Source: Streptomyces sp. NBRC 110611
GTDB lineage: Bacteria; Actinomycetota; Actinomycetes; Streptomycetales; Streptomycetaceae
Length of the DNA stretch: 64,000 nt
Direction: 5' to 3'
NCBI RefSeq assembly: GCF_001590865.1
Contig: NZ_BBUY01000002.1
Location: 134,487 to 198,486 of the forward strand
The translations under genes and the position numbers were made by a program. The notes below the pieces were generated by a model that saw only the letters and a program-made list of their open reading frames with translations, was not told where the DNA came from and did no database searches. Positions 6,689 through 16,367 of this stretch are shown in pieces; the stretch's first letter is position 1, and each line of letters opens with the position of its first letter.

Positions 6689-9136
6689 TCACTGCTGCGG
6701 CGGGCCGCCGCTCCGGAACGAGGGGACAGGGACAGGGGCAGGGGCAGAGGCAGGGGCAGCGGTAGAAGCAGGGGCGGGCGCAGCGGCCGCGTCGGCTCTC
6801 CCGCCGCCGCGGTCCCGCTCCACCAGCGCCTGCCGGAGCAGTTCCAGGCTGCGGGTGACCGAGCCGCACTCATCGTGGTGGACCGGGTACAGCACCGTGC
6901 GACGGTCACCGGCGGCCAGCCGCTCCGCGCATTCGGTGACCGCCCGCAGCGGCCTGACCACCACGATGTGCAGCCAGGCCAGGCAGGCAATGCCGGTGGA
7001 CAGGGCGAGCAGACCGGCCAGCATGGTGCGCGACTGCGCCTGATAGACCGCCAGTCTGAGGGCCGCGGCAGGCTCGGCGGAGACCACCCGCCAGCCGAGT
7101 CCGGCGGCCGGCCCCCGCTGCGCCAGTGGCACCGCGGCCGCGACGGACGGGGCCTCGCCCGGGGCCGTCCCCGCATGCAGTACGGCCGATGCCGGGCCGC
7201 CCCCGCCGCCGGGTGCCGCCTCGGTCCGGGCCGCCAGACGGGTGAGACTCCGGTGGGGAAGGGCCTGGAAGGCCTGAAAGCCGACGCTGGCCGCGAGCAC
7301 CCGGTGGCGCTCATCGGTCAGCCACACACTGCCGAGCCCCTCTCGCGCAACCTGGGAGTTCAACGCGTTCACACCGATCTCGGCGACGACCACGGCCGGA
7401 TCGCCGCCCCCCTCCGCACCCTTGACGTCCTTGGCCTTCCCTGCCTTTCCGGCCTTGCCCGCCCGCCCTGCCTCCCCGGCCGCCGGAATCCGGGCATAAG
7501 CGGCGATCGCGGGGATCGTGCCCGACGTGTTGACCTGGGCGATTCCGCCGCCGGTCGGCACAGGGGCGAGCGTGCGCAAGGGCTGCTTGCCCACCCGCAG
7601 CACGACGGCTCCGGCGCGGTCCAGCACGTACAGCGACCGGAACGTGGGGTGGTCGGCCTGTTCGCGCCGCAGCACCTCCGCAGCCCGCTCGCGTGGCGTA
7701 CCGGCGAGGGCCGACGCCACGGACGCGAGGTCGGTGCAGCTCCGGCCGAGGGACCGCCGCACCCGGTCAGCGGCGGCCTCGGTGCGCGCCTGCTGGTCGG
7801 CGACGGCGGCCGCCGGTACGGCCTCGGCCGCCGGTACGCGGTTGAGCAGGAACAGCAGCGGAAGCCCCCAAGCGGCGATCACGAGTGCGCAGACGAGGAC
7901 CAGAGCGCGGGCACCCGGGCGGCGGCGCACCGGCCGTGCGGGCTCCGGCCCGGTCTCGCCGAGCAGTTGGCGGCGTACCGACTCCAGCGCCCGGCCGGCC
8001 CTGCCTGGCTCGCCGAACGCAGCGGCGGGCACCGGGCGCACCAACGCCTCCTGGCCCAGGGGGCCTTCGCCGGCTCCCCTGGCCAGCCTGGCAGCGGACA
8101 GGTGCAGCCGCAGCAGCGGACGCTGCATACAGCTCCACAGCACCAGGGTGACCAGCACGGCGATCAGCACCAACGCCCCCGCGGCCACGAGCGCGAACCA
8201 CGTATGGTCGGCTCCCTTCTTCGCCGGAGGCACCTCCCGCACCGTGAGGACGGTCAGCCCGAGGCCGGAGGTGTCGTCGTCCTTGCCGTCCGCCCCGGCA
8301 ACCGATGCCCACCCCGTGATGCTGCGCAGCCCGCCGTGCCCGTCACCGACCACGCTGCCCGAGAGGCCGCCGTCGCGGAGACCGGCGTCCGTGGCATGCG
8401 CGGCATTGGCGGCCTGCGCGGCATCGACCGGCAGGGCGACGCGGCCATGACGGGGCGGCGCCTGGGCCGCCCCGGTGGCGGTTGCGGCGGCAAGCACCTT
8501 GCCGTCCCGGTCCACCAGTTGACCGGTGCGCCCGGCCCCGTACACCGCTGGAGCAGCGGCCTTCTCCGAGACGACGAGCAGGAGTTCGCGTTCGCCGGTG
8601 CCCTGATCCCGTAGCAGGTCACCCGCCTGATCGTGGTTCTCGTCCCGCTTGCCCGCCGGAGCGGGGACAGCCACCCGGGCGAAGAGCAGCAGCCGCGGTT
8701 CGCCGCCGCGCGAAAGGGCCAGCCGGGGTGCGATGTTCGCGGTGCCGGGCCGCACCAGCGCTGCCACGTCCACCCCGGTCAGCGGCACCGTTTCACCGCT
8801 GGCCGCCAGCGGTCTGCCGGTGCGCGGGTCGAGCAGCACACCGCCGCCCACGGTGTGCCCGGCCGGCAGGACGGACCGCAGGAGGGCCTCCGGACCGCGG
8901 GTACCGGCGGGCGTGCCGGATGCCGCGGAGCGGCGCACCGCCGTGGCGCGTGCGGTGACGGAGGTCCCGACCGCGTCGGCGGCGTCTTCGGCGATCCGGC
9001 GTTCGGCGTCGCTCAGGGCCTGGGGGACATCCCGTTCGTGAACGGTACCGAGACCGAGTGCGGTGAACCCGGCAACTGCCAGCAGGGCGCAGAGCAGTGC
9101 GGCGATCGGTGGGCGGACGCCTCCGAGGAGAGGCAT
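6689..9136 (-). CDS. Large membrane protein with duplicated extracytoplasmic sensor modules and a HAMP domain
   Basis: 815 residues with four membrane helices (near residues 10-30, 310-335, 410-435 and 725-745). They frame two extracytoplasmic regions of about 280 residues each, resembling Cache-like sensor modules (RSLYVLDRAGAVVLRVGKQPL). A HAMP domain follows the last helix (VVRPLRAVTECAERLAAGD). There is no kinase, cyclase or methyl-accepting domain afterwards, only a Pro/Ala-rich tail. It is first in the operon with pgsB and pgsC, so it may sense or scaffold polymer synthesis rather than signal to DNA. The function is not known to me. The start at 9136 is the first in-frame ATG; no strong ribosome site precedes it. 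Confidence 0.7.
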   Translation of the reverse strand: MPLLGGVRPPIAALLCALLAVAGFTALGLGTVHERDVPQALSDAERRIAEDAADAVGTSVTARATAVRRSAASGTPAGTRGPEALLRSVLPAGHTVGGGVLLDPRTGRPLAASGETVPLTGVDVAALVRPGTANIAPRLALSRGGEPRLLLFARVAVPAPAGKRDENHDQAGDLLRDQGTGERELLLVVSEKAAAPAVYGAGRTGQLVDRDGKVLAAATATGAAQAPPRHGRVALPVDAAQAANAAHATDAGLRDGGLSGSVVGDGHGGLRSITGWASVAGADGKDDDTSGLGLTVLTVREVPPAKKGADHTWFALVAAGALVLIAVLVTLVLWSCMQRPLLRLHLSAARLARGAGEGPLGQEALVRPVPAAAFGEPGRAGRALESVRRQLLGETGPEPARPVRRRPGARALVLVCALVIAAWGLPLLFLLNRVPAAEAVPAAAVADQQARTEAAADRVRRSLGRSCTDLASVASALAGTPRERAAEVLRREQADHPTFRSLYVLDRAGAVVLRVGKQPLRTLAPVPTGGGIAQVNTSGTIPAIAAYARIPAAGEAGRAGKAGKAGKAKDVKGAEGGGDPAVVVAEIGVNALNSQVAREGLGSVWLTDERHRVLAASVGFQAFQALPHRSLTRLAARTEAAPGGGGGPASAVLHAGTAPGEAPSVAAAVPLAQRGPAAGLGWRVVSAEPAAALRLAVYQAQSRTMLAGLLALSTGIACLAWLHIVVVRPLRAVTECAERLAAGDRRTVLYPVHHDECGSVTRSLELLRQALVERDRGGGRADAAAAPAPASTAAPASAPAPVPVPSFRSGGPPQQ

Positions 9137-9618
9137 GTCGGCGCGGCGTCGGGTGCGGTGCGGACGGGGCGCACGGGCAACAGCGTGCAGGGCAGCGTCC
9201 TCTCGGCATGTGGGGGGTGAGGGCCGTGTGACAACCGTGTGGCAACTCGACCAGTATCAATACTGGGGAGCACAGGATAATCACAAGCCTGTTCGTGCCG
9301 TGCCCTTTATACCGGCCCATGCGGAACTGCGCTCAACTCGCCCTTGTCGAAAGTCGTTTATCCCTTCCCGTCCTCTTCCTGTTCACGAACTGCCGCGTAA
9401 CAAAAGCGCTCAGTAAAAACGGCGGGGAGGTCCGCCCCTCACTTCCAGGGCATTTCTCCCCCATATATCCCCGCACATATCCCCTATGGGCACACAACAG
9501 CCGTGGATAAATCCCCGCGCAATCAGGTGGGTTGGCTTGCCCATGGCACACTTCCTCTACGATCATCGCCAGCCGGTCGCTGGTCACGCGGCGTTCATCA
9601 CCATGGAGGGGGCTACCC
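9137..9618. promoter_or_regulatory. Divergent intergenic region with a perfect palindrome
   Basis: 482 bp without a gene, lying between the pgs operon and the secreted hydrolase. It is more AT-rich than its surroundings. At 9251-9266 there is a perfect inverted repeat, CCAGTATcaATACTGG (seven-base arms, two-base centre), about 115-130 bp upstream of the pgs-operon start, a good candidate operator. The stretch around 9410-9530 (AAAAACGG, ATATATCCCC, GGATAAAT) is the most promoter-like part for the rightward gene. No peptide or RNA gene was recognised here. Confidence 0.6.
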
Positions 9619-10932
9619 ATGAAACACGCACGAAGGCGACAGAGCCGTTTGCGCACTCGGGTCGCCGGCACCACAGGATTGCTGACTCTCGCCCTGGGCG
9701 CCGGGGTCGCGCCGGCCACCGCCGCGGAAAAATCCGCCCCTGCGCCCGTGGCCACGGCGGCGCCCCCGCGCACGGAGACACCCCCGCAGCCCGCGGCACC
9801 CCCGGCACCGGCAGTAGCGCCGGCAGTGGCACCGGCAGCGGCACATGCGGCATTTCCGGACCCGGCGCCGATACCGGGCCAGTTGACCCTTCCTGCCCCG
9901 ACCGGACGTCATCGCGTCGGAACCGTCGACCTCCACCTGCGCGACCCGAAACGCATGGATCCGTGGGTGCCCGGACAGCAGCGAGAGCTGATGGTCTCGC
10001 TGTGGTACCCGGCCACGCACACCAGCCACTACCCCGCCGCCCGCCTCCCGGTCAGCCGGCAGGTGCTGCCGGGCGGTGTGACGCTGCCCACCACCGCGGG
10101 GCACACCGGCGCCCCGGTCGACCGCAAGGCCGGCAAGCTGCCGGTGCTGCTGTACTCACCCGGGCTCCACGGGAACCGGGGCCAGTCGACCGCGCTGGTC
10201 CAGGACCTGGCCAGCCGCGGCTACCTGGTCGTCACCATCGACCACACCCACGACTCCGCCGACGTACTGTTCCCCGACGGGCGGCATGAGGTGAACACCA
10301 TGCCGCCGGGTTCGAAATCGTCCCGCACGATCGCCATCCGGGCGGCGGACACCCACTTCGTCATCGACCAGCTGGCCGCGCTCGCCCAGGGCCACAACCC
10401 GGACGTGGAACACAAGCCGCTCCCCCACGGGCTGTCCAAAGCCGTGAACACGCACCGTATCGGGATGTTCGGCGCTTCCCTCGGTGGCGGATCGGTGGCC
10501 GCGGCGATGCACGCGGACTCCAGGATCGACGCCGGCGTGAACCTGGACGGCCAGCTCTTCGGCTCGTCGGTCGACAAACCGCTCGACCGCCCCTTCATGC
10601 TGTTCAGCTCGGAGCATCACAACCGTGACACCGATCGAAGCTGGGCGCGGTTCTGGAAGAACCTGCACGGAGAGCGGCTCGACCTGAAGCTCCGCGGCTC
10701 CGGACACAACTCCTTCGTCGACAACCAGGTCTACTTCCGCCAGGCGCCGGGCGCATTCGGGCTGACCCCGCCGCAGCTGGAGCAGATCCTCGGCCCGATC
10801 GACCCCGACCGCTCCATCGAGGTCCAACGCACCTACGTCGCCGCCTTCTTCGACAACCACCTGCGCCACCGGAAGAGCCACCTGCTGGACGGCCCCTCGC
10901 GCCATTACCCGGAGGTCGCCTTCGTCCGCTGA
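9619..10932 (+). CDS. Secreted alpha/beta hydrolase, platelet-activating-factor-acetylhydrolase-like
   Basis: 437 residues. The signal peptide runs from the arginine-rich KHARRRQSRLRTRVAG to about residue 40, followed by an Ala/Pro-rich linker to about residue 85. The catalytic domain has the oxyanion region LLYSPGLHGNRGQ, a nucleophile elbow GASLGGGS, the acid region around LFSSEHHNRDTD and a late histidine in RGSGHNSFVD. This order matches PAF-acetylhydrolase-type lipases/esterases. The ATG at 9619 has GGAGGGGG nine bases upstream; the upstream in-frame ATG lacks a site and would disrupt the signal peptide. Likely exported through Sec or Tat. Substrate unknown; a short-chain ester or phospholipid is the family norm. 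Confidence 0.8.
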   Translation: MKHARRRQSRLRTRVAGTTGLLTLALGAGVAPATAAEKSAPAPVATAAPPRTETPPQPAAPPAPAVAPAVAPAAAHAAFPDPAPIPGQLTLPAPTGRHRVGTVDLHLRDPKRMDPWVPGQQRELMVSLWYPATHTSHYPAARLPVSRQVLPGGVTLPTTAGHTGAPVDRKAGKLPVLLYSPGLHGNRGQSTALVQDLASRGYLVVTIDHTHDSADVLFPDGRHEVNTMPPGSKSSRTIAIRAADTHFVIDQLAALAQGHNPDVEHKPLPHGLSKAVNTHRIGMFGASLGGGSVAAAMHADSRIDAGVNLDGQLFGSSVDKPLDRPFMLFSSEHHNRDTDRSWARFWKNLHGERLDLKLRGSGHNSFVDNQVYFRQAPGAFGLTPPQLEQILGPIDPDRSIEVQRTYVAAFFDNHLRHRKSHLLDGPSRHYPEVAFVR

Positions 10933-11044
10933 AGGCTACTGAAAGCCGCTCCGGCATCCACCCAAACACTCATTCGATCCGTCGGGTCTCACGGCTGGTC
11001 GCGGCGGAGATGCGTGCCGTCCGCTCCTGCCGTGTACTGGGAGA

Positions 11045-13123
11045 ATGACGGAGCCGGACTCGCTCGACACCCTTGCGGTGAACACCCTGCGCGGCCTGTG
11101 CATCGACGCCGTCGAGCAGGCGAACTCCGGGCATCCGGGCACCCCGATGGGGATCGCGCCGGTCGCCTACACGCTCTGGCAGAAGTTCCTGCGGTTCGAC
11201 CCGCAGGACACGATCTGGCTGAACCGGGACCGGTTCGTCCTCTCCGAGGGGCACGCCTCGGCGCTGCTGTGGTCCCTGCTGTACCTGACCGGGGTGCGTG
11301 CGGTCGATCCGGACTACGAGGTGCTGGGCCGCCCGGCGGTGACCCTCGAGGACCTCAAGACGTTCCGTCAGCTCGACTCCAAGTGTCCCGGGCACCCGGA
11401 GTACCGCTGGACCAGTGGTGTGGAGACCACCACCGGGCCGCTGGGCCAGGGAGTCGCCACGTCCGTGGGGATGGCGATCGCGGGGCGCTGGCTGGCCGCG
11501 CGCTACAACCAGCCCGGTTTCACGCTCTTCGACTACGACGTGTACGCGCTCGCCGGGGACGGCTGCATGATGGAGGGCGTCTCGGCGGAGGCCGCCTCGC
11601 TGGCCGGGCACCTGCAACTGGCCAACCTGTGCTGGATCTACGACTCCAACCGGATCACCATCGAGGGGTACACCGACATCACCTTCACCGAGGACGTGGC
11701 GGCGCGCTTCCTGGCGTACGGCTGGAACGTGGTCACGGTCGCCGACGCCAACGACCTCGACGCCGTCGGGCGCGCCTTCCACACCTTCCGGGCGGAGACC
11801 GAGCGCCCCACGCTGGTGGTGGTGCACAGCCACATCGGCTACGGCTCCCCCGTCGAGGACACCCCGAAGGCGCACGGGTCGCCGCTCGGGCCCGAGGGCG
11901 TACGGGCGGCCAAACGCTTCCTCGGCCTGCCGGAGGACGAGAACTTCCATGTGCCCGAGGGGGTACCGGAGCACTTCGCGCGGGGCATCGGCGCGCGGGG
12001 CGGGGAGCTGCGCGACGGCTGGGTGGAGCTCTTCGAGTCCTACCGGCGCGCCTACCCCGCGTTCGCCGAGGAGCTGTCGCGTATTCAGCGCCGGGAGCTG
12101 CCCGAGGGCTGGGACACCGAGCTGCCCGAGTTCCCCGCCGACGAGAAGGGGCTGGCCACCCGGGAGTCCTCCGGGCAGGTGCTCAACGCCCTCGCCCGGC
12201 GGGTGCCGTGGCTGGTGGGCGGTTCGGCGGACCTGGCGCCGTCGACGAAGACCCGGCTGGAGTTCGACGACGCCGGGGACTTCCAGGCGGCCACCCCGTC
12301 CGGCCGCAATCTGCACCTGGGCGTGCGGGAGCACGCCTCGGCCGCGGTGGCCAACGGCATGGCGCTCACCAAGCTGCGCCCCTACTGGTCGGGCTTCCTG
12401 ATCTTCTCCGACTACGCCAAGGCGGCCATCCGGCTGTCCGCGCTGATGGAGATCCCGTCGATCCATATCTTCACCCACGACTCCATCGGCGTCGGCGAGG
12501 ACGGGCCGACCCACCAGCCCGTCGAGCAGCTCGCCGGGCTGCGCGCGATGCCGGGGCTGCTGGTGTTCCGCCCGGCCGACGCGAACGAGGTGACGGAGAC
12601 CTGGCGGGTGGTGGCCCGGCTGCACCACGAACCCGCCGCGCTCGTCCTGTCCCGGCAGGCGCTGCCCACCCTCGACCGCTCGCGGTTCGCCCCGGCGTCC
12701 GGTGTGGCCCGGGGCGCCTACGTGCTGGCCGACGCACCCGACGGCGGCGTACCGGACGTGATCCTGCTCGCCACCGGGTCCGAGGTGTCCCTGGCACTGT
12801 CCGCGCGGGAGGAGCTGGCCGGCGAGGGCATCGGGGCGCGGGTGGTCAGCATGCCGTGCTGGGAGCTGTTCGACCGCCAGGAGCGGGAGTACCGCGACCA
12901 GGTGCTGCCGCCGTCGGTGACCGCCCGGGTGGGCGTCGAGCAGGCGTCGACGTTCGGCTGGGAGCGGTACGTGGGCGACCGCGGCGCGGTCATCGGCATG
13001 CACACCTACGGCGCCTCGGCCCCGCTCAAGCAGCTGCTCAAGCAGTTCGGGTTCACCCCGGAGCGGGTGGCGCAGGCCGCCCGCGACCTGGTGGCGGCGG
13101 CACGCCGGGACGCGACGGGGTGA
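11045..13123 (+). CDS. tkt: Transketolase
   Basis: 692 residues, normal family length. It transfers two-carbon ketol units between sugar phosphates using thiamine diphosphate in the pentose-phosphate pathway. Visible elements are the N-terminal GHPGTPMGIAPVAYTLW, the ThDP motif GDGCMMEG...N (about 165-195), the central FSEGHASALLW-type loop and the C-terminal REHASAAVANGMAL and HDSIGVGEDGPTHQP signatures. It starts at an ATG with GGGAG just upstream. It lies 116 bp before the phosphoglucomutase/GH65 genes, suggesting a sugar-phosphate operon and a non-housekeeping paralogue; the genome copy number cannot be seen here. Confidence 0.95.
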   Translation: MTEPDSLDTLAVNTLRGLCIDAVEQANSGHPGTPMGIAPVAYTLWQKFLRFDPQDTIWLNRDRFVLSEGHASALLWSLLYLTGVRAVDPDYEVLGRPAVTLEDLKTFRQLDSKCPGHPEYRWTSGVETTTGPLGQGVATSVGMAIAGRWLAARYNQPGFTLFDYDVYALAGDGCMMEGVSAEAASLAGHLQLANLCWIYDSNRITIEGYTDITFTEDVAARFLAYGWNVVTVADANDLDAVGRAFHTFRAETERPTLVVVHSHIGYGSPVEDTPKAHGSPLGPEGVRAAKRFLGLPEDENFHVPEGVPEHFARGIGARGGELRDGWVELFESYRRAYPAFAEELSRIQRRELPEGWDTELPEFPADEKGLATRESSGQVLNALARRVPWLVGGSADLAPSTKTRLEFDDAGDFQAATPSGRNLHLGVREHASAAVANGMALTKLRPYWSGFLIFSDYAKAAIRLSALMEIPSIHIFTHDSIGVGEDGPTHQPVEQLAGLRAMPGLLVFRPADANEVTETWRVVARLHHEPAALVLSRQALPTLDRSRFAPASGVARGAYVLADAPDGGVPDVILLATGSEVSLALSAREELAGEGIGARVVSMPCWELFDRQEREYRDQVLPPSVTARVGVEQASTFGWERYVGDRGAVIGMHTYGASAPLKQLLKQFGFTPERVAQAARDLVAAARRDATG

Positions 13124-13239
13124 CCGTGGCCGGCGCCCGCTTCCCGGCTGCGCCGGGCGGACCGCCGCTTCACCCGCACGGCGCAGCCGCGACGCCCACG
13201 GGTGACCGGTATCCGCCCGGACGGCCTAGCGTCGAGAGC

Positions 13240-13986
13240 ATGCTGGGACTTCCCGCCCGCGTCCACACCTGTCTGTTCGACCTCGACGGGGTCCTCACCC
13301 GTACCGCGAAGGTGCACGCGGCGGCCTGGAAGGCGATGTTCGACGCCTACCTGCGGGAGCGCGCCGCGCGCGACGGGACCGCCTTCGTGCCGTTCGACGC
13401 CGTCGACGACTACGACGCGTACGTGGACGGCCGCCCCCGCGCCGACGGAGTACGTACCTTCCTCGCCGCACGCGGTATCGAGCTGCCCGAGGGCACGCCG
13501 GACGACGGGCCGGAGCAGGAGACCGTCAACGGCCTGGGCACCCGCAAGAACGAGCTGGTGCTGCGCATGATCCAGGAGCGGGGCGTGGAGGCGTACGAGG
13601 GCTCGGTGGCCTTCGTACGGGCCGCCCGGGCGGCCGGCCTGCGGTGCGCCGTCGTCTCGTCCAGCGCCAACTGCCGCGATGTGCTGGCCGCCGCCGGCAT
13701 CGCGGACCTCTTCGAGGAGCGGGTCGACGGGATCACCGCGCGGGAGCAGGGGCTGCGCGGCAAGCCCGCCCCGGACACCTATCTGGCCGCGGCCCGCGCC
13801 CTGGACGCCGAACCGGGCGGGGCGGCAGTGTTCGAGGACGCGCTGGCCGGGGTGGAGGCCGGGCGGGCGGGCCGGTTCGGGCTGGTCGTCGGCGTCGACC
13901 GCACCGGGCAGGCCGATGAGCTGCGGCGGCACGGTGCGGACCTGGTGGTGAGCGACCTCGCCGAACTGCTCCAGGAGCGCCCGTGA
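13240..13986 (+). CDS. HAD-family beta-phosphoglucomutase
   Basis: 248 residues. It would interconvert beta-glucose-1-phosphate and glucose-6-phosphate. Motif I is FDLDGVLTRTAKVH (nucleophile and acid Asp at about 14 and 16), motif II is VVSSSANCRDVL, motif III Lys is in LRGKPAPDTYLAAA and motif IV is VFEDALAGVEAG. The cap domain includes DYDAYVDGRPRADGV, characteristic of the GH65-associated subgroup. Its stop overlaps the GTG start of the GH65 gene by four bases, fitting the classic pairing in which the phosphorylase releases beta-glucose-1-phosphate and this enzyme feeds it into glycolysis. Confidence 0.92.
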   Translation: MLGLPARVHTCLFDLDGVLTRTAKVHAAAWKAMFDAYLRERAARDGTAFVPFDAVDDYDAYVDGRPRADGVRTFLAARGIELPEGTPDDGPEQETVNGLGTRKNELVLRMIQERGVEAYEGSVAFVRAARAAGLRCAVVSSSANCRDVLAAAGIADLFEERVDGITAREQGLRGKPAPDTYLAAARALDAEPGGAAVFEDALAGVEAGRAGRFGLVVGVDRTGQADELRRHGADLVVSDLAELLQERP

Positions 13987-16367
13987 TCACCCACCCCAGC
14001 TACGCGGCCGAGCCCTGGTGCCTGCGGGAGACCGAGCTCAGCCTGGAGGTGCTCGCCCAGAGCGAGTCCGTGTTCGCCCTCGCCAACGGCCACGTCGGCT
14101 GGCGCGGCAACCTCGACGAGGGCGAGCCGCACGGGCTGCCGGGCGCGTACCTCAACGGCGTCCACGAGACGCACCCGCTGCCGTACGCCGAGGCCGGCTA
14201 CGGCTACCCCGAGTCGGGCCAGACGGCCATCAACGTGACCGACGGGAAGATCATCCGGCTGCTGGTCGACGACCACCCCTACGACCTGCGCTACGGCGAA
14301 CTGACCGCACACGAACGGCTGCTGGACCTGCGTACCGGCGTCCTGCTCCGCACGGCGGAGTGGACCTCCCCGGCCGGCCGCACGGTCCGTATCACCTCGC
14401 GGCGGCTGGTCTCCTTCACCCAGCGGGCCGTCGCCGCCGTCGAGTACGCCGTGGAGCCCCTCAACGGCCCGGCCACCATCGCCGTCCAGTCCGAGCTGGT
14501 CGCCAACGAACAGCTGCCGCACTCCTCGGGGGACCCGCGGGTCGCCGCGGTGATCGATGCGCCGCTGCGCTCCGAGGAGCACTTCGCCCAGGACACCCGG
14601 CTGCGCCTGGTGCACCGTACCGGCCACAGCGGCCAGCGGATCGCCACCTCCGCCGACCACCTCGTCGAGGGCCCCGAGGGCACGACCTGGACGTCCGAGA
14701 GCGAACCCGACGTCAGCCGGCTGACCGTCACCGCCTCGCTCGCCCCCGGACGGCGGCTGCGGCTGGTGAAGTTCGTGGCGTACGGCTGGTCGGCCGAACG
14801 GTCCCGGTCCGCCCTGCGCGACCAGGCCGACGGCGCGGTCGCCGCCGCCCACAGCACCGGCTGGGACGGTCTGCTCGCCGAGCAGCGGGCGTACCTGGAC
14901 CACTTCTGGTCCGGTGCGGATGTGGAGGTCGAGGGCGACGCGCAGATCCAGCAGGCCGTGCGCTTCGCGCTCTTCCATGTGCTGCAGGCCGCGGCCCGTG
15001 CGGAGGGCCGGGCCATCCCCGCCAAGGGGCTGACCGGCACCGGCTACGACGGGCACGCCTTCTGGGACACCGAGTCCTACGTCCTGCCGGTGCTCACGCA
15101 CACCGCGCCGCACGCGGTCGCCCCGGCCCTGCGCTGGCGCCACGCCACGCTGCCCGCGGCGATCGAGCGGGCCGGCCAGCTCGGGCTCGCCGGAGCGGCG
15201 TTCCCGTGGCGCACCATCAGCGGCGCCGAGTGCTCCGCCTACTGGCCGGCGGGCACCGCCGCCTTCCACGTCAACGCCGATATCGCCGACGCCGTGGTGC
15301 GGTACGTGACCGCCACCGGCGACGAGGAGTTCGCGTGCGGCCCGGGGCTGGAGCTCCTGGTGCACACCGCCCGGCTCTGGCACTCCCTCGGCCACCGGGA
15401 CGCCCAGGGCGTCTTCCACATCGACGGCGTCACGGGGCCGGACGAGTACAGCGCCATCGCCCGCGACAACCTCTACACCAACCTGATGGCCCGCAAGAAC
15501 CTCCTGGCCGCGGCAGACGCGGCCCTGCGCCACGCCGACCGGGCGCGGGACCTGGGGGTCGACCACGAGGAGGCCGCTGCCTGGCAGGACGCCGCGTCCC
15601 GCGTCGCCGTGCCGTACAACGACTCGCTCGGGGTGCACGAGCAGTCCGCCGGCTACACCAGCCTCCAGCACTGGGACTTCGAAGCCACCGCCCCGGAGCA
15701 GTACCCCCTGCTGCTGCACTTCCCGTACTTCGACCTCTACCGCAAGCAGGTCGTCAAACAGGCCGACCTCGTCCTCGCCCTGCTGACCTGCCCCGACGAC
15801 TTCACCGCCGAGCAGAAGGCCCGTGACTTCACCTACTACGAGCAGCTGACCGTGCACGACTCCTCCCTCTCCGCCTGCTGGCACGCCGTCCTGGCCGCCG
15901 AGACCGGACACCTGCGGCTGGCGTGGGCCTACACGGGCGAGGCGGCGCTGATGGATCTGGAGAACCTCGAGCACAACACCCGCGACGGCCTGCACATCGC
16001 CTCGCTGGCGGGTACCTGGATCGCGCTCGTCCTCGGCTTCGGCGGGATGCGCCCCTCTGTGGACGAGGACGGTACGCACGGCTGCCTCGCCTTCGCTCCC
16101 CGGCTCCCCCGGCCGCTGACCCGGCTGGCCTTCACCGTGCTGGTCAGGAGCCGCAGACTCCGCGTCGAGATCCGGGACGCGACGGCCCGCTACACCCTGC
16201 TCGAAGGAGAGCCGCTGGGCCTGGAGCACCACGGTGAACCGCTCACCGTGACCACCGCCGAGCCGGCCGAGCGCCCGGTGCCCGAGCCGCCCCGGCGCCC
16301 GGAGCCACGGCAGCCCGCCGGCCGCGGACCGTCCGACCGCCTCGCGGGGAGCGATGTCCGTGGCTGA
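13983..16367 (+). CDS. Glycoside hydrolase family 65 disaccharide phosphorylase
   Basis: 794 residues, typical GH65 length. It cleaves an alpha-glucosyl disaccharide (maltose, trehalose or kojibiose) with phosphate, yielding beta-glucose-1-phosphate. The N-terminal beta-sandwich has FALANGHVGWRGNLDEG. The (alpha/alpha)6 barrel has GLTGTGYDGHAFWDTESYVLP and HIDGVTGPDEYS, whose Glu is the family acid catalyst. The C-terminal beta-jelly-roll ends in LEGEPLGLEHHGE and is followed by a Pro-rich tail that overlaps the next gene by 14 bp. The start is the GTG at 13983 in a GTGA overlap. Which disaccharide is used cannot be decided from motifs alone. Confidence 0.92.
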   Translation: MITHPSYAAEPWCLRETELSLEVLAQSESVFALANGHVGWRGNLDEGEPHGLPGAYLNGVHETHPLPYAEAGYGYPESGQTAINVTDGKIIRLLVDDHPYDLRYGELTAHERLLDLRTGVLLRTAEWTSPAGRTVRITSRRLVSFTQRAVAAVEYAVEPLNGPATIAVQSELVANEQLPHSSGDPRVAAVIDAPLRSEEHFAQDTRLRLVHRTGHSGQRIATSADHLVEGPEGTTWTSESEPDVSRLTVTASLAPGRRLRLVKFVAYGWSAERSRSALRDQADGAVAAAHSTGWDGLLAEQRAYLDHFWSGADVEVEGDAQIQQAVRFALFHVLQAAARAEGRAIPAKGLTGTGYDGHAFWDTESYVLPVLTHTAPHAVAPALRWRHATLPAAIERAGQLGLAGAAFPWRTISGAECSAYWPAGTAAFHVNADIADAVVRYVTATGDEEFACGPGLELLVHTARLWHSLGHRDAQGVFHIDGVTGPDEYSAIARDNLYTNLMARKNLLAAADAALRHADRARDLGVDHEEAAAWQDAASRVAVPYNDSLGVHEQSAGYTSLQHWDFEATAPEQYPLLLHFPYFDLYRKQVVKQADLVLALLTCPDDFTAEQKARDFTYYEQLTVHDSSLSACWHAVLAAETGHLRLAWAYTGEAALMDLENLEHNTRDGLHIASLAGTWIALVLGFGGMRPSVDEDGTHGCLAFAPRLPRPLTRLAFTVLVRSRRLRVEIRDATARYTLLEGEPLGLEHHGEPLTVTTAEPAERPVPEPPRRPEPRQPAGRGPSDRLAGSDVRG

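Noticed and set aside
2997..8614. Very long plus-strand open frames (919 and 1070 codons) opposite the pgs operon
   Set aside because: They are mirror-frame shadows of the GC-rich minus-strand genes; composition is Gly/Arg/Gln/Asp-rich with no domain, and the minus-strand proteins show clear families.
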